Positions 1 to 7,894 of a stretch of 57,526 bases of DNA are shown in pieces. The notes under the pieces were generated by a model that saw only the letters and a list, made by a program, of their open reading frames with translations, was not told the origin of the DNA and made no database searches. The stretch is from JAWOFN01 sp046497505 [NCBI: bacterium]. GTDB taxonomy: Bacteria > Blakebacterota > Blakebacteria > Blakebacterales. The DNA is taken from the NCBI GenBank assembly GCA_046497505.1, contig JAWOFN010000122.1, positions 1-57,526 on the forward strand, read 5' to 3'. The stretch's first letter is position 1. The number at the start of each line of letters is the position of its first letter. The position numbers were made by a program, and so were the translations under genes.

Positions 1-752
1 CGACCGAGGCCTCGGTGGGGGCGATCCGGTCCCGGACCCCATCGGGGGGGAAGAACGCGGTGTCGGTCATCCCGAGGGGGACGTACAGCTCCTCGGCGGC
101 GAAGACCTCCAGGCCTCGGCCGTCCACCCGCTCCACCAGGCGGGCCAGGGTGGCGTAGTTCAGGTCGCTGTAGCGGAAGCGGCTCCCCGGCTCGTCCAGC
201 GGCTCGTTCTCGACGATCCAGGTCCACACTCCCTCGCGGGAGGGGGCTCCGAAGCGTCTCGCCAGGGAATCCACCGGGGCGTAGGGAGCGAGTCCGGAGG
301 TGTGGGTGAGGAGCTGGTCCACACGGATCCCCTCTTTCTCCTCGGCGGCGAACTCCGGCAGGTAGACCCCCACCCGGTCCTGGAGACGGACCCTGCCCCG
401 CTCCACCAGCTTCATCACGCTGGCGGCGGTGGCCATCGGCTTGGTGAGCGAGGCCAGGTCGAAGATGGTGTCGAGGGTCATCGTCTCCGATGCGGGCACC
501 ACCGCCCTCCGGCCGTAGGCCCGATGGCGGACGATCCGCCCCCCCCGGGCCACCAGCAGCACCGCTCCGGGGGTGATCCCCTCCTCGATGGCCTCACCGA
601 TCACATCGTCCACCCGGGCGAGACGGTCGGCGTCCATACCGACCTCGGCGGGGTCGGCAGGGGCGAGCGCCTCGTCCTGGGCCGAGGCGGTCCCCCCGGG
701 CAGGCAGGGGAGGAGCAGCAGGACGGTGAGGACGTTCAGGACACGACGCATG
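1..752 (-). CDS. Serine hydrolase, beta-lactamase family (PF00144), 3' end off window
   Basis: Exported penicillin-binding-protein-like serine hydrolase. It starts at the ATG at 752 with a signal peptide (MRRVLNVLTVLLLLPC, cleavage probably after TASA). The nucleophile motif SLTK lies near residues 101-104, and the second motif, YSDLNY, is of the YxN type seen in esterase/amidase members. The C-terminal KTG-type region is beyond the left edge, so the gene is partial only because of the window. It is divergent from the NamZ-type muramidase at 846. In Bacillus subtilis a member of this family (AmiE/YbbE) releases peptide from N-acetylmuramyl peptides and sits beside namZ, so an amidase role in muropeptide salvage is my inference; esterase or D-aminopeptidase activity is equally allowed by the motifs. 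Confidence 0.85.
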
Positions 753-785
753 GGCGACTCCTTCTCAGGCGGTCGGTGCCCCGGC

Positions 786-815
786 TTGCGGTAGGGGCAC
801 CCTCCAGAGTATAAA
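786..815 (+). promoter_or_regulatory. Sigma70-like promoter of the namZ-type gene
   Basis: TTGCGG at 786-791 and TATAAA at 810-815 are separated by 18 bp, placing transcription start near 822 and a short leader before the GTG at 846. A TATACT on the opposite strand (813 to 808) overlaps it and could serve the divergent serine hydrolase, though no clear -35 accompanies that one. Consensus match only. Confidence 0.5.
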
Positions 816-845
816 CGGGATGCGACGGCAGCAAAGGGGACCGAG

Positions 846-2099
846 GTGGACCGATATGCGCACATCATCCGTTTTCCGACCCTCCTGCTCCTCACGCTCC
901 TGCTCTCCGGGTGCGGCGAGGCGGTGGTCATGACCGGCGCCGACCGTCTCGCCCGGGTGGGGTGGGAGGGGGCCACGGGCCTCCCCGCGGAGGGGGTGGG
1001 TGTGATCACCAACCACACCGGGCGCCTCTCCGACGGCACCCACCTGGTCGACGCCCTGCTCGACGAGGGCGTGGGGGTGGCGGCGGTCTTCAGCCCCGAA
1101 CACGGGTTCACCGGGGATGTCCCGGAAGGAGCACGGGTGTACGCGGAGGGGGAGCGCTACAGGGGCGTGCCGATCCACAGCCTCTACGGGGTGGGACTGA
1201 GCCCCACCGAGGAGATGCTCGAGGGCATCCGTGTCCTGGTCTACGACATCCAGGACGTGGGCGCCCGCTTCTACACCTACACCTCCACCCTCACCCTCAC
1301 CCTGGAGACCGCCGCCGCCCGGGGGATCCCCTACGTGATCCTGGACCGCCCCGACCCCATCGGAGGACTCCGGGTGGAGGGACCGGTACTGGAGGAGGGG
1401 CTGGCCTCTTTCGTGGGACGCCATCCCATCCCGGTCCGCTATGCCCTGACCCCGGCGGAGTACGTCCGCTACCTGGGGGGTGAGGGGCTGCTGGAGGGCT
1501 TCGAGGCCCTCGACCTGCGTATCGTGCCCCTCCAGGGTTGGCGCCGCCGCATGCTCTATCCCGAGACCGGGGTGCCCTGGGTCCCTCCCTCCCCGAACAT
1601 GCCCACCCCCGCCACGGCCCTCGTCTACCCGGGCACCTGCCTGGTGGAGGGGACCACCCTGAGCGAGGGCAGGGGGACCGAGCGGCCCTTCGAGCTCATA
1701 GGGGCCCCCTGGGCGGACGGGGAAGCCGTGGCGGCCCGGCTCGCGGGTCTGGGACTCCCCGGCGTGGTCTTCCGTCCGGCCGCCTTCACCCCCGGCGACC
1801 CCTCCTCCAGCGTGGAGGTGAAGTGGAAGGGACGGGTATGTTCGGGCGTCGAGGTGGTGGTGACCGACCCGGACGTATTCCCCTCCTTCCTCACCGGTGT
1901 GGCCGTGGTGAGTGCCTTCCGGCGACTGCACCCCGAGGACTTCTACTGGCGGGAGGCGCATTTCGACCGCCTGGCCGGCGTGCGCTGGCTGCGGGAGGGG
2001 ATCGAGGCGGGCCTGGAGCCCCGGGAACTGGCCGCCCGCTGGGAAGAGGAGACCGCCGCCTGGGCGGCCCGCTCCGAAGGATACCGCATCTACCCCTGA
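846..2099 (+). CDS. namZ: NamZ-type exo-beta-N-acetylmuramidase lipoprotein (DUF1343)
   Basis: Family DUF1343/NamZ enzymes remove MurNAc from the non-reducing end of peptidoglycan fragments. The 417-aa protein has a lipoprotein signal peptide with lipobox LLSGC near residues 20-24, so it is likely membrane-anchored and exported. The family's conserved block FSPEHGFTGD, whose Glu-His is the proposed catalytic element, follows near residue 80. Further conserved segments are YDIQDVGARFYTY, LDRPDPIGG and FVPxxNMPT-like PPSPNMPTP. The start is a GTG at 846; no in-frame ATG fits the signal peptide. The divergent neighbour is a beta-lactamase-family hydrolase, supporting cell-wall recycling. Length and motifs are normal for the family. 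Confidence 0.9.
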   Translation: MDRYAHIIRFPTLLLLTLLLSGCGEAVVMTGADRLARVGWEGATGLPAEGVGVITNHTGRLSDGTHLVDALLDEGVGVAAVFSPEHGFTGDVPEGARVYAEGERYRGVPIHSLYGVGLSPTEEMLEGIRVLVYDIQDVGARFYTYTSTLTLTLETAAARGIPYVILDRPDPIGGLRVEGPVLEEGLASFVGRHPIPVRYALTPAEYVRYLGGEGLLEGFEALDLRIVPLQGWRRRMLYPETGVPWVPPSPNMPTPATALVYPGTCLVEGTTLSEGRGTERPFELIGAPWADGEAVAARLAGLGLPGVVFRPAAFTPGDPSSSVEVKWKGRVCSGVEVVVTDPDVFPSFLTGVAVVSAFRRLHPEDFYWREAHFDRLAGVRWLREGIEAGLEPRELAARWEEETAAWAARSEGYRIYP

Positions 2100-2293
2100 A
2101 CACATCGGAGCCCCGGCCCCCGGTTCGATCCCCCCGAGGGCGACTAAACGGGCGGGGGGCTCCGGCGTCTCTTCCCGTGGAATCCCCGCGGCCCGGCGCG
2201 GCCCTTCACACCCGCCGTACCTCCACGGAGGTGGACCTCATGACGCGTCGGGGCCCCCTCCTCCGCCCGGGACCTAGCAAGGGGCTGCGGGCC

Positions 2294-3709
2294 TCACGCC
2301 GTCTCGGAGGGCATCTCCTCCAGGCGCTCCAGGGTACGGTCGATGAAGCCGGGGGGGAAGATCCCGTCCTCCTCCAGGAAGCTCTGCACCTTCTTCATGG
2401 CCTCGGCCGCCTGGTGGAAGTCGTGGGGGACGGGCACCGCCTCGGTGCCGTCCCCCTTCCCCACCTCGGTGGAGGCCAGGAGCCCCTCCAGGTCCTCGGT
2501 CTCCCGGCCCAGCATCATGGCCTGCGCCACGCCCGCCAGCAGCAGGTGGGGATGGCAGGAGCCGTCGGGAAGACGGAACTCGATGGTCGGCGGTGTGACG
2601 GTCCGCCCGTCCTCGGTCCGGGCCTGGATGGGGAGCCGTATGAGCGCGTGGCGGTTGTACTTACCCCATGTGACCGTGTTGGGGGCCTCCTTGCCCTGCA
2701 GCAGCCGCACGAAGGAACCCGCCTCCCGGTTGCCGAAGGCCATCAAGGCCCCTCCGGTGCGCACGAGCCCCCCGATGAGCCAGCGGGCCTCGGGGCCGAG
2801 GGTCCCCTCCTCGTCCTCCCCGCCCAGGTGACGTCCATCCCGCAGGGGGCTGAGATGGAAGTGCAGGCCGCTCCCGGCGTGTCCCCTGCGCACGATGGGG
2901 GCCAGGCTGAGGCGCATCCCCCGCTGGTGGGCCAGGTTGCGCAGGACCCACTGGGTGAGCACCACGCCCTCGGCCGCGTCGGGGAGGGGGGCCAGGTCGA
3001 GTTCGATCTCGTGCTGCTCCCAGATGATCCCCTCGGTCTCCTCCGCTTCGACGTAACCGACCTCGCTGTGGCCGTACTTCACCGGCACCCCCATGTCCAC
3101 GAGCACGGCCATCGCGTCCCGGCGCAGATCCTCCCCGAAGACGAAGGGGGCGGTGGCGTGGTAGCCCCGGTCGTCGGCACCGTAGATGTCCCGCTCGTCC
3201 GCCCCCTTGCCCAGGAAGTACTCCACCTCGCCCAGACCCCACAGTTCCACCCCGGTCTCTTCGTAGAGCCGCTCGTATGCCCGGCGCACGATGGTGTCCG
3301 GGGACTGGGGGAGCGCCCGGGTGTCCCGCCCCAGGTGGTGGCAGAGCACCGCCAGGGTGGGGTGGGGGGCGAAGGGGTCGAGGAAGGCGGTCGCGGGGCG
3401 CGGGCGGAGGACCACGTCGGAGGCATCCGCCTCGATCCCGGTACGGGGGAAGAGGCTCGAGCCGTCCGCCCGCTCACCGCCGTCCAGGATGTCGGCGAAG
3501 TGGTCGTCGGACCGGGGGGAGAAATCCAGGGTCTTCAGCCATCCGTCGCCGCCGATGTGCATCAGACTGATGGTCTTGACCCCCTGGTTCCGTGCCACCA
3601 TGGCAAGGTCCTCGGGGGACCAGGAGGAGCGGGGCTTGCCGATGAGGCGCTTGAGGCGCCCCCCGGGCAGGTAATCCGTGGACGACCGGCTGGAATCCAG
3701 CACACTCAT
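2294..3709 (-). CDS. Glutamine synthetase family protein (GSI-like)
   Basis: ATP-dependent ligation of ammonia (or an amine) to glutamate is the expected reaction. The 471-aa protein carries a beta-grasp N-terminal part (GGDGWLKTLDFSPR, then FDGSS-like ADGSSLF) and the catalytic barrel: GLGEVEYF near 158-165 and HSEVG near 214-218 (metal-binding Glu), GSGLHFHLS near 279-287, the RLLQGKEAP segment, and IEFRLPDGS near 376-384. The NLYDLPP-type adenylylation loop of enterobacterial GlnA is not visible, so control by GlnE is unlikely. The sequence departs from GlnA enough (NREAGSFVRL in place of NSYKRL) that a GS-like ligase for another amine is possible. It is a lone gene with an AT-rich upstream region at about 3720-3780. 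Confidence 0.85.
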   Translation of the reverse strand: MSVLDSSRSSTDYLPGGRLKRLIGKPRSSWSPEDLAMVARNQGVKTISLMHIGGDGWLKTLDFSPRSDDHFADILDGGERADGSSLFPRTGIEADASDVVLRPRPATAFLDPFAPHPTLAVLCHHLGRDTRALPQSPDTIVRRAYERLYEETGVELWGLGEVEYFLGKGADERDIYGADDRGYHATAPFVFGEDLRRDAMAVLVDMGVPVKYGHSEVGYVEAEETEGIIWEQHEIELDLAPLPDAAEGVVLTQWVLRNLAHQRGMRLSLAPIVRRGHAGSGLHFHLSPLRDGRHLGGEDEEGTLGPEARWLIGGLVRTGGALMAFGNREAGSFVRLLQGKEAPNTVTWGKYNRHALIRLPIQARTEDGRTVTPPTIEFRLPDGSCHPHLLLAGVAQAMMLGRETEDLEGLLASTEVGKGDGTEAVPVPHDFHQAAEAMKKVQSFLEEDGIFPPGFIDRTLERLEEMPSETA

Positions 3710-3851
3710 GATGCGAACTCACCTGTTCGGGCTTCGAATCAAACCGTGCTAGGCAATCTGAATATATCGGAGTCACATGTCCAGATTATCCGGGTGGGAT
3801 CGAACAGGTGTTCGGGGACCGGCCTGCGCCGGGGGAGGGGCCAGGGACCCC

Positions 3852-4856
3852 TCAGCCGCGGGGCAGACGTCTGCGGGGCGGACGCCATCCTTCCCGCAGG
3901 GTATCGAGGATCTCCTCCCGCACGGCGGGCATCGGTGCCTCGAACGACAGCTTCTTCTTCCTGTTCGAGGGATCCTTGATGATGAGCCGCTCCGCGTGGA
4001 GGAAGGGGTACTCCAGGTCGAACTTCTCCTTGAAGACCCGGTTCACGCTCTTGAAGCCGTACCTCTCGTCCCCGATGAGGGGATGACCGATGGCGCTGAA
4101 ATGGGCCCGGATCTGGTGGGTGCGGCCCGTATGGAGCACGATGGCCAGCAGACTGGCCATCTCGAAGGTCTCCTTCACCTCGTACTCGCTCTCGGCCGAC
4201 TGGCCCCGCCGCTTGGCCACCACCACCCGGGGGGAATCGCTCCCCTGAGCGGAGACCCGGCGGAGGGGATGGCGGATGATGCCCGACTTGGCCTGGATCA
4301 CGCCGCTGGTCAGGGCCAGGTAGTGCTTGTCCACGTCCCGGTTCCGGAACTGCGCTGTGAGGTCCCTGAGAGCGTCCGCGGTCTTGGCCACCAGGAGAAC
4401 GCCGGAGGTGCCGATATCCAGGCGGTGCGGAAGGGCGGGACGGAAGGTGTGGCCCCGGCCCAGCGTGCCCAGATGGCTCCAGGCCCGGGAGAGGGCCGAG
4501 TCGCCCTTGGCGCCGCTGCCGCCGTGGGAGGGGAGCCCCACCGGCTTGTTGATGGCCAGGAGGTTGTCGTCCTCGTAGAGGATCTCCAGCTCGTCGGAAA
4601 CGGGCCGGATGGGTGTCAGCATCTCTTGCTCCTTGAAGGACCGTATGGAATCTTCAGCTCGTTCGTCGTGCACCTCGACGGTGGAGCCCCGCATCAGGCG
4701 GTCGGAGGGCTTCGCCCGTCGCTCGTCCACCGTCACGCCCTTCGTCCTGAGGAGCTTGTGGATCAGGCCGTGGGGGGCATCCGGAAGCAGCTTCTTCAGG
4801 AAGGAATCGACGCGCTGGTCCGCGTCGTTCGGGCCGATCTTGAGCGTCCTGGACAT
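3852..4856 (-). CDS. RluA-family 23S/tRNA pseudouridine synthase
   Basis: Isomerises specific uridines in rRNA or tRNA to pseudouridine. The N-terminus has an S4-like RNA-binding segment (RVDSFLKKLLPDAP to GVTVDERRAKP) as in RluC/RluD. The catalytic block PHRLDIGTSG holds the conserved Asp of the RLDxxTSG motif, and LHTGRTHQIRAHF plus IGHPLIGDERYG complete the family signature. I chose the ATG at 4856 (MSRTLKIGPNDADQR), because the open frame upstream to 4925 is Pro/Arg/Gly-rich and unlike family N-termini. The protein is 334 aa. The lysine-rich tail (NRKKKLSF) precedes a basic C-terminus. Which RNA site it modifies cannot be read from the sequence; the S4 domain favours an RluC-like role. 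Confidence 0.9.
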   Translation of the reverse strand: MSRTLKIGPNDADQRVDSFLKKLLPDAPHGLIHKLLRTKGVTVDERRAKPSDRLMRGSTVEVHDERAEDSIRSFKEQEMLTPIRPVSDELEILYEDDNLLAINKPVGLPSHGGSGAKGDSALSRAWSHLGTLGRGHTFRPALPHRLDIGTSGVLLVAKTADALRDLTAQFRNRDVDKHYLALTSGVIQAKSGIIRHPLRRVSAQGSDSPRVVVAKRRGQSAESEYEVKETFEMASLLAIVLHTGRTHQIRAHFSAIGHPLIGDERYGFKSVNRVFKEKFDLEYPFLHAERLIIKDPSNRKKKLSFEAPMPAVREEILDTLREGWRPPRRRLPRG

Positions 4857-5032
4857 AGGGTCCGATACCTGGCCGGCTCTCGCGGGGAACCATGCCTCGC
4901 GCCCTCCGGCTCTCCCGGGCGGCATCTCCCTAAGTTACGGAGAACCGGGGGACAAGACAAGTTCTTCGCCGGGTCGGTCCCGAAGGGAGGCTTCCCCGGC
5001 GGAAGCGGCGGCATCCTCTCGGTCACCTCCTG

Positions 5033-5060
5033 TTGACAGGTGCAGGGGCCGCGGATAGTG
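5033..5060 (+). promoter_or_regulatory. Putative promoter of tatA
   Basis: A perfect TTGACA at 5033-5038 is followed after 15-16 bp by GATAGTG (5054-5060). The spacing is short of the ideal 17 bp. It lies in the 268-bp divergent gap between the pseudouridine synthase and tatA, about 65 bp upstream of the tatA start. Nothing else is recognised in that gap. Confidence 0.4.
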
Positions 5061-5124
5061 TGCCTTCTGGAACGATGTCCGGGAACCTCCCGGGCCGCTC
5101 CCGCACAGCGGGGAAGGAGAACAC

Positions 5125-5322
5125 GTGTTCGGGCGTATCGGTTTTCAGGAGATCCTCATCCTCATGGCCATCCTGGTCTTCCTCTTCGGGGCCAAGAAGA
5201 TCCCGGAGCTGGCCCGGGGTATGGGCCTCGGCGTCAAAGAGTTCAAGAAGGGGCTCCAGGAGCTCCAGGAAGAGGAGGCGGAGGAGGAGGAAGAGGAGGA
5301 CGCCGGGCAGCAGGGTTCATAG
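5125..5322 (+). CDS. tatA: Sec-independent protein translocase subunit TatA/TatE
   Basis: Pore-forming subunit of the twin-arginine translocase that exports folded proteins. The 65-aa protein has the classic layout: short N-terminus, one membrane helix (QEILILMAILVFLFG), the FGxKKIPELARGMG hinge, an amphipathic helix (GVKEFKKGLQELQ), and an acidic Glu-rich tail. Start is a GTG at 5125 behind GGGGAAGGAG. tatB and tatC are not in the window, so it is either a second tatA or separately encoded. The last 6 bp overlap the convergent inositol-monophosphatase-family gene. Confidence 0.93.
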   Translation: MFGRIGFQEILILMAILVFLFGAKKIPELARGMGLGVKEFKKGLQELQEEEAEEEEEEDAGQQGS

Positions 5323-6162
5323 CGTCGGGGAGGCCCCCGCCCGCTTCTCCAGTTCCTCCAGGCCGCCCGGGATGTCCGCGGCCTCCAGCAGAGCCTCGTG
5401 CACGTGACGGTTGGTGGCCACGATGTCCCCGGACTCCCACCATTCCCCTCCGCCCGCAAAGCCGCTCACCCGCCCGCCGGCCTCCTCCACGATGAGGGCC
5501 CCGGCGGCCAGGTCCCAGATCTTCAGGCCGAACTCCCAGTAGCCTTCCAGCCTCCCGGCGGCGGTGTAGGCCAGGTCGAGACTGGCCGCCCCGGGGCGCC
5601 GCATCCCCTGACAGCGCCGGAAGACCCGCTTGAAGACATCCAGGTAGTCATCCATGAGTTCCAGCCGTCGGAAGGGCCAGCCGGTGGCCAGCAGGCCCCT
5701 GGCCAGGTCCTCCTCCTCCGAGACCCGGATCGGCTCCCCCCCGAGGGCGGCACCCTCTCCCCGGGCCGCGGTGAAGAGCTCGTCGGTGACCGGGTTGAAG
5801 ACCGCACCTGCCAGCAGTTCCCGGCCCCGGGCCGCCGCGATGGAGATGCTGAAGGCGGGGAAGCGGTGCAGGAAGTTGGCGGTCCCGTCGAGGGGGTCCA
5901 CGATCCAGACCAGTTCCTCGCCGGCTGCCTGCCCGCCGCTCGCGGCCTCCCCCTCCTCGGCCATGTAGTGTGCGTCGGGGGTGCGGGTCAGGAGGATCTC
6001 ACGGGCCATCGACTGGCTGGTGCGGTCCACCTCGCTCACCAGGTCGCCGGGCGATTTCTCTTCATACCCGCTCTTCGGTTGGCGATAGTTGTCCAGGAGA
6101 TAGGCGCCGCAGGCCCTGGCGGCCTCGACGGCGGCATCTAGGAGTTCTGAAGGTGCCATCAT
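5317..6162 (-). CDS. Inositol-1-monophosphatase family protein
   Basis: Mg2+-dependent phosphomonoesterase (SuhB/HisN/CysQ superfamily). Metal-binding motifs are visible: the Glu of MAEEGEAASG near residue 68, the block WIVDPLDGTANFLHRFP near residues 87-103 with both catalytic Asp residues, and WDLAAGALIVEEAGG near 215-229. At 281 aa it has the usual length. The true substrate (inositol phosphate, histidinol phosphate or PAP) cannot be decided from these motifs. Two adjacent ATGs (6162 and 6159) are possible starts. It is divergent from the GNAT gene at 6192 with only 29 bp between, so the promoters must overlap the coding ends. Confidence 0.9.
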   Translation of the reverse strand: MMAPSELLDAAVEAARACGAYLLDNYRQPKSGYEEKSPGDLVSEVDRTSQSMAREILLTRTPDAHYMAEEGEAASGGQAAGEELVWIVDPLDGTANFLHRFPAFSISIAAARGRELLAGAVFNPVTDELFTAARGEGAALGGEPIRVSEEEDLARGLLATGWPFRRLELMDDYLDVFKRVFRRCQGMRRPGAASLDLAYTAAGRLEGYWEFGLKIWDLAAGALIVEEAGGRVSGFAGGGEWWESGDIVATNRHVHEALLEAADIPGGLEELEKRAGASPTL

Positions 6163-6191
6163 ACATCCAAGGTGGTTCGAAGGAGCGGCGG

Positions 6192-7082
6192 ATGCAAGAA
6201 GACGGTGTGCCCGGCTCCCGAGAGGATGCAGCCAGGGAAGACGTGATCGTCAGGCCCCTGGGGCCGAAGGCGGAGTACGAGGCGGTCCAGGAGGTGATGG
6301 GGGCCACATGGGGATACGAGGAGGGGGATATCGTCCCGGTCCCCACCCTCATCGCCACCGGTACGGCCGGAGGGCTGGTGCACGGGGCCTTCCGGGACGA
6401 CCGGCTGCTGGGCTTCTCCTACGCCTTCCCCGGCTTCATGGAAGGGGAGGTACTCCTCTACTCCCAGATGACCGCGGTACGTCCCGAGGTCCGGGGAGAG
6501 GGGATCGGGAGCAGGCTGAAGCGGTTCCAGCGAACCTGGGCCCTGGAGAAGGGCTACCGCCGGATCCGGTGGACCTTCGACCCCCTCATGGCCCCGAACG
6601 CCCGGTTCAACCTGCGCTACCTGGGCGCGGCGGGTATCCGCTACTTCGTGGATTTCTACGGTATCTCCGAGAGCCCCCTCCACGGCGGGCTCCCCACCGA
6701 CCGCTTCCTGGCGGACTGGGACCTGGGATCGGAGCGGGTGCGGGCACTGGCCCGGGGGGAGGAGGTCCCCTTCCTCGACCCGCTGGCTCCCCGCCTGCCC
6801 GGGCTCTACCCGCTGGAGGGACACCCGGGGGGTGTGGCGGTCCCGGGAGAAGCGGAGCTCCCCGACCCGCGGGAGGTCCCCTTCCTGCTGGCACCCATCC
6901 CCGAGCGGTTCCTGGACCTGATCCGGGAGGCCCCGGATGCCGCAGCCCTCTGGCGGAGCCGCACCCGGGAGGCGTTCCGATCCGCACTTGAGGCCGGCTA
7001 TCGTTTCGTCGACCTTGTACGACCCCCGAGCGAGTCGGGGGCCCGTCCCCGTTCCCACTACCTGCTGGCCGCAGAGGTCTGA
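6192..7082 (+). CDS. GNAT-family N-acetyltransferase (COG3375-like)
   Basis: Probable acetyl-CoA-dependent acyltransferase; acceptor unknown. The 296-aa protein starts at the ATG at 6192 behind AGGAGCGGCGG; the open frame reaches further upstream but crosses the divergent gene. The GNAT core includes LLGFSYAFPGF, then MTAVRPEVRGEGIGSRLK, where VRGEGIGSRL is the acetyl-CoA pyrophosphate-binding loop (R/Q-x-x-G-x-G). RWTFDPLMAPNARFNL and YLGAAGIRYFVDFYG are typical of COG3375 predicted acetyltransferases. The C-terminal third (residues 190-296) is a further domain without a motif I know. It is followed 32 bp later by the HAD gene. Confidence 0.8.
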   Translation: MQEDGVPGSREDAAREDVIVRPLGPKAEYEAVQEVMGATWGYEEGDIVPVPTLIATGTAGGLVHGAFRDDRLLGFSYAFPGFMEGEVLLYSQMTAVRPEVRGEGIGSRLKRFQRTWALEKGYRRIRWTFDPLMAPNARFNLRYLGAAGIRYFVDFYGISESPLHGGLPTDRFLADWDLGSERVRALARGEEVPFLDPLAPRLPGLYPLEGHPGGVAVPGEAELPDPREVPFLLAPIPERFLDLIREAPDAAALWRSRTREAFRSALEAGYRFVDLVRPPSESGARPRSHYLLAAEV

Positions 7083-7114
7083 TCCGTCCCGACCCGGCCG
7101 TTCGAGAGGACATC

Positions 7115-7834
7115 ATGGGATACCGCGCCGTCTCCTTCGACATGGGCCACACCCTCGTCTTCCCCCGGTACGAGGTCTATCAGGAACTGCTGGGGATCGC
7201 CGGTGCCGGGGCGGACCGGGAGGCGATGGAGGCCATGGAGGGCCGCCTGCGGGGCTGGTTCGACGACGTGGTCCGGCAGGAGGGCCTCCGGGAGGGGATC
7301 TGGACCGAGTACTACAAACGCTTCTTCGCCGGGCTGGACGTCCCGGAAGAGAAGATGCGCGAGGTACTCCTGGAACTCCGGGACCGGCACGTGGAGGGGG
7401 TGGGTCTGTGGATCGAGCCGGCTCCGGAGGCCGAAGAGGCCCTGGAGGGGGTGCGGGAGCGGGGGCTGAAGGTGATCTCCATCTCCAACAACGACGGGCG
7501 CCTGCGCCGGATGGTGGAGTACCAGGGGTGGGAGGACCGTTTCGACCTGCTGGTGGACAGCGAGGACGTGGGGGTCTCCAAGCCGGACCCGGGCATCTTC
7601 CGGGCCGCGCTGGAGGGACTGGGGATCGAGGCGGAAGAACTCCTCCACGTGGGAGATTACTACAGCGTGGATGTGGAGGGGGCCCGGAACGCGGGGGTCC
7701 GGGGTGTCCTCTACGACCCCATCCGAAGCTACGAGACGGTGGACTGTCCCAGGATCACCCGATTGGGTCAGGTGCTCGAACTGCTGGATTCCCCGGAAGC
7801 CTTCGGCGCCCCTCCCGCGGACAGGGAACACTGA
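7115..7834 (+). CDS. HAD-family hydrolase
   Basis: Haloacid dehalogenase-like phosphatase, 239 aa. Motif I is FDMGHTL: the nucleophile Asp is present but the usual second Asp (DxDxT) is Gly, as in the REG-2/HDHD3-like branch. Motif II is ISNNDG, motif III is the Lys of VSKPDPGIF, and motif IV is GDYYSVDVEGARNAG. A helical cap lies between motifs I and II (residues about 15-100). Substrate unknown. It is read in the same direction as the GNAT gene, 32 bp downstream, and is probably co-transcribed. Confidence 0.87.
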   Translation: MGYRAVSFDMGHTLVFPRYEVYQELLGIAGAGADREAMEAMEGRLRGWFDDVVRQEGLREGIWTEYYKRFFAGLDVPEEKMREVLLELRDRHVEGVGLWIEPAPEAEEALEGVRERGLKVISISNNDGRLRRMVEYQGWEDRFDLLVDSEDVGVSKPDPGIFRAALEGLGIEAEELLHVGDYYSVDVEGARNAGVRGVLYDPIRSYETVDCPRITRLGQVLELLDSPEAFGAPPADREH

Positions 7835-7894
7835 GGGCCCGGCCCCCGTATCATGTACCGGCCGAGATGGTGGTCCTCATGACGGAGAGCATGC

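Noticed and set aside
1-20. Palindrome-like CCGAGGCCTCGG at the left edge.
   Set aside because: A short GC palindrome within the coding sequence of the serine hydrolase; unlike the right edge there is no long inverted repeat.
2100-2293. Possible small genes or a regulatory RNA in the gap between namZ and the glutamine synthetase gene.
   Set aside because: Only a short hairpin (ACCTCCACGGAGGT) is visible; no terminator T-run, start site or conserved structure.
765-5036. Very long open frames opposite or out of frame with real genes (for example 765-2105 minus, 1538-3979 plus, 3777-5036 plus).
   Set aside because: They lie over the NamZ-type, glutamine synthetase and pseudouridine synthase genes, are Gly/Pro/Arg/His-rich and have no family motifs; expected in DNA this GC-rich.
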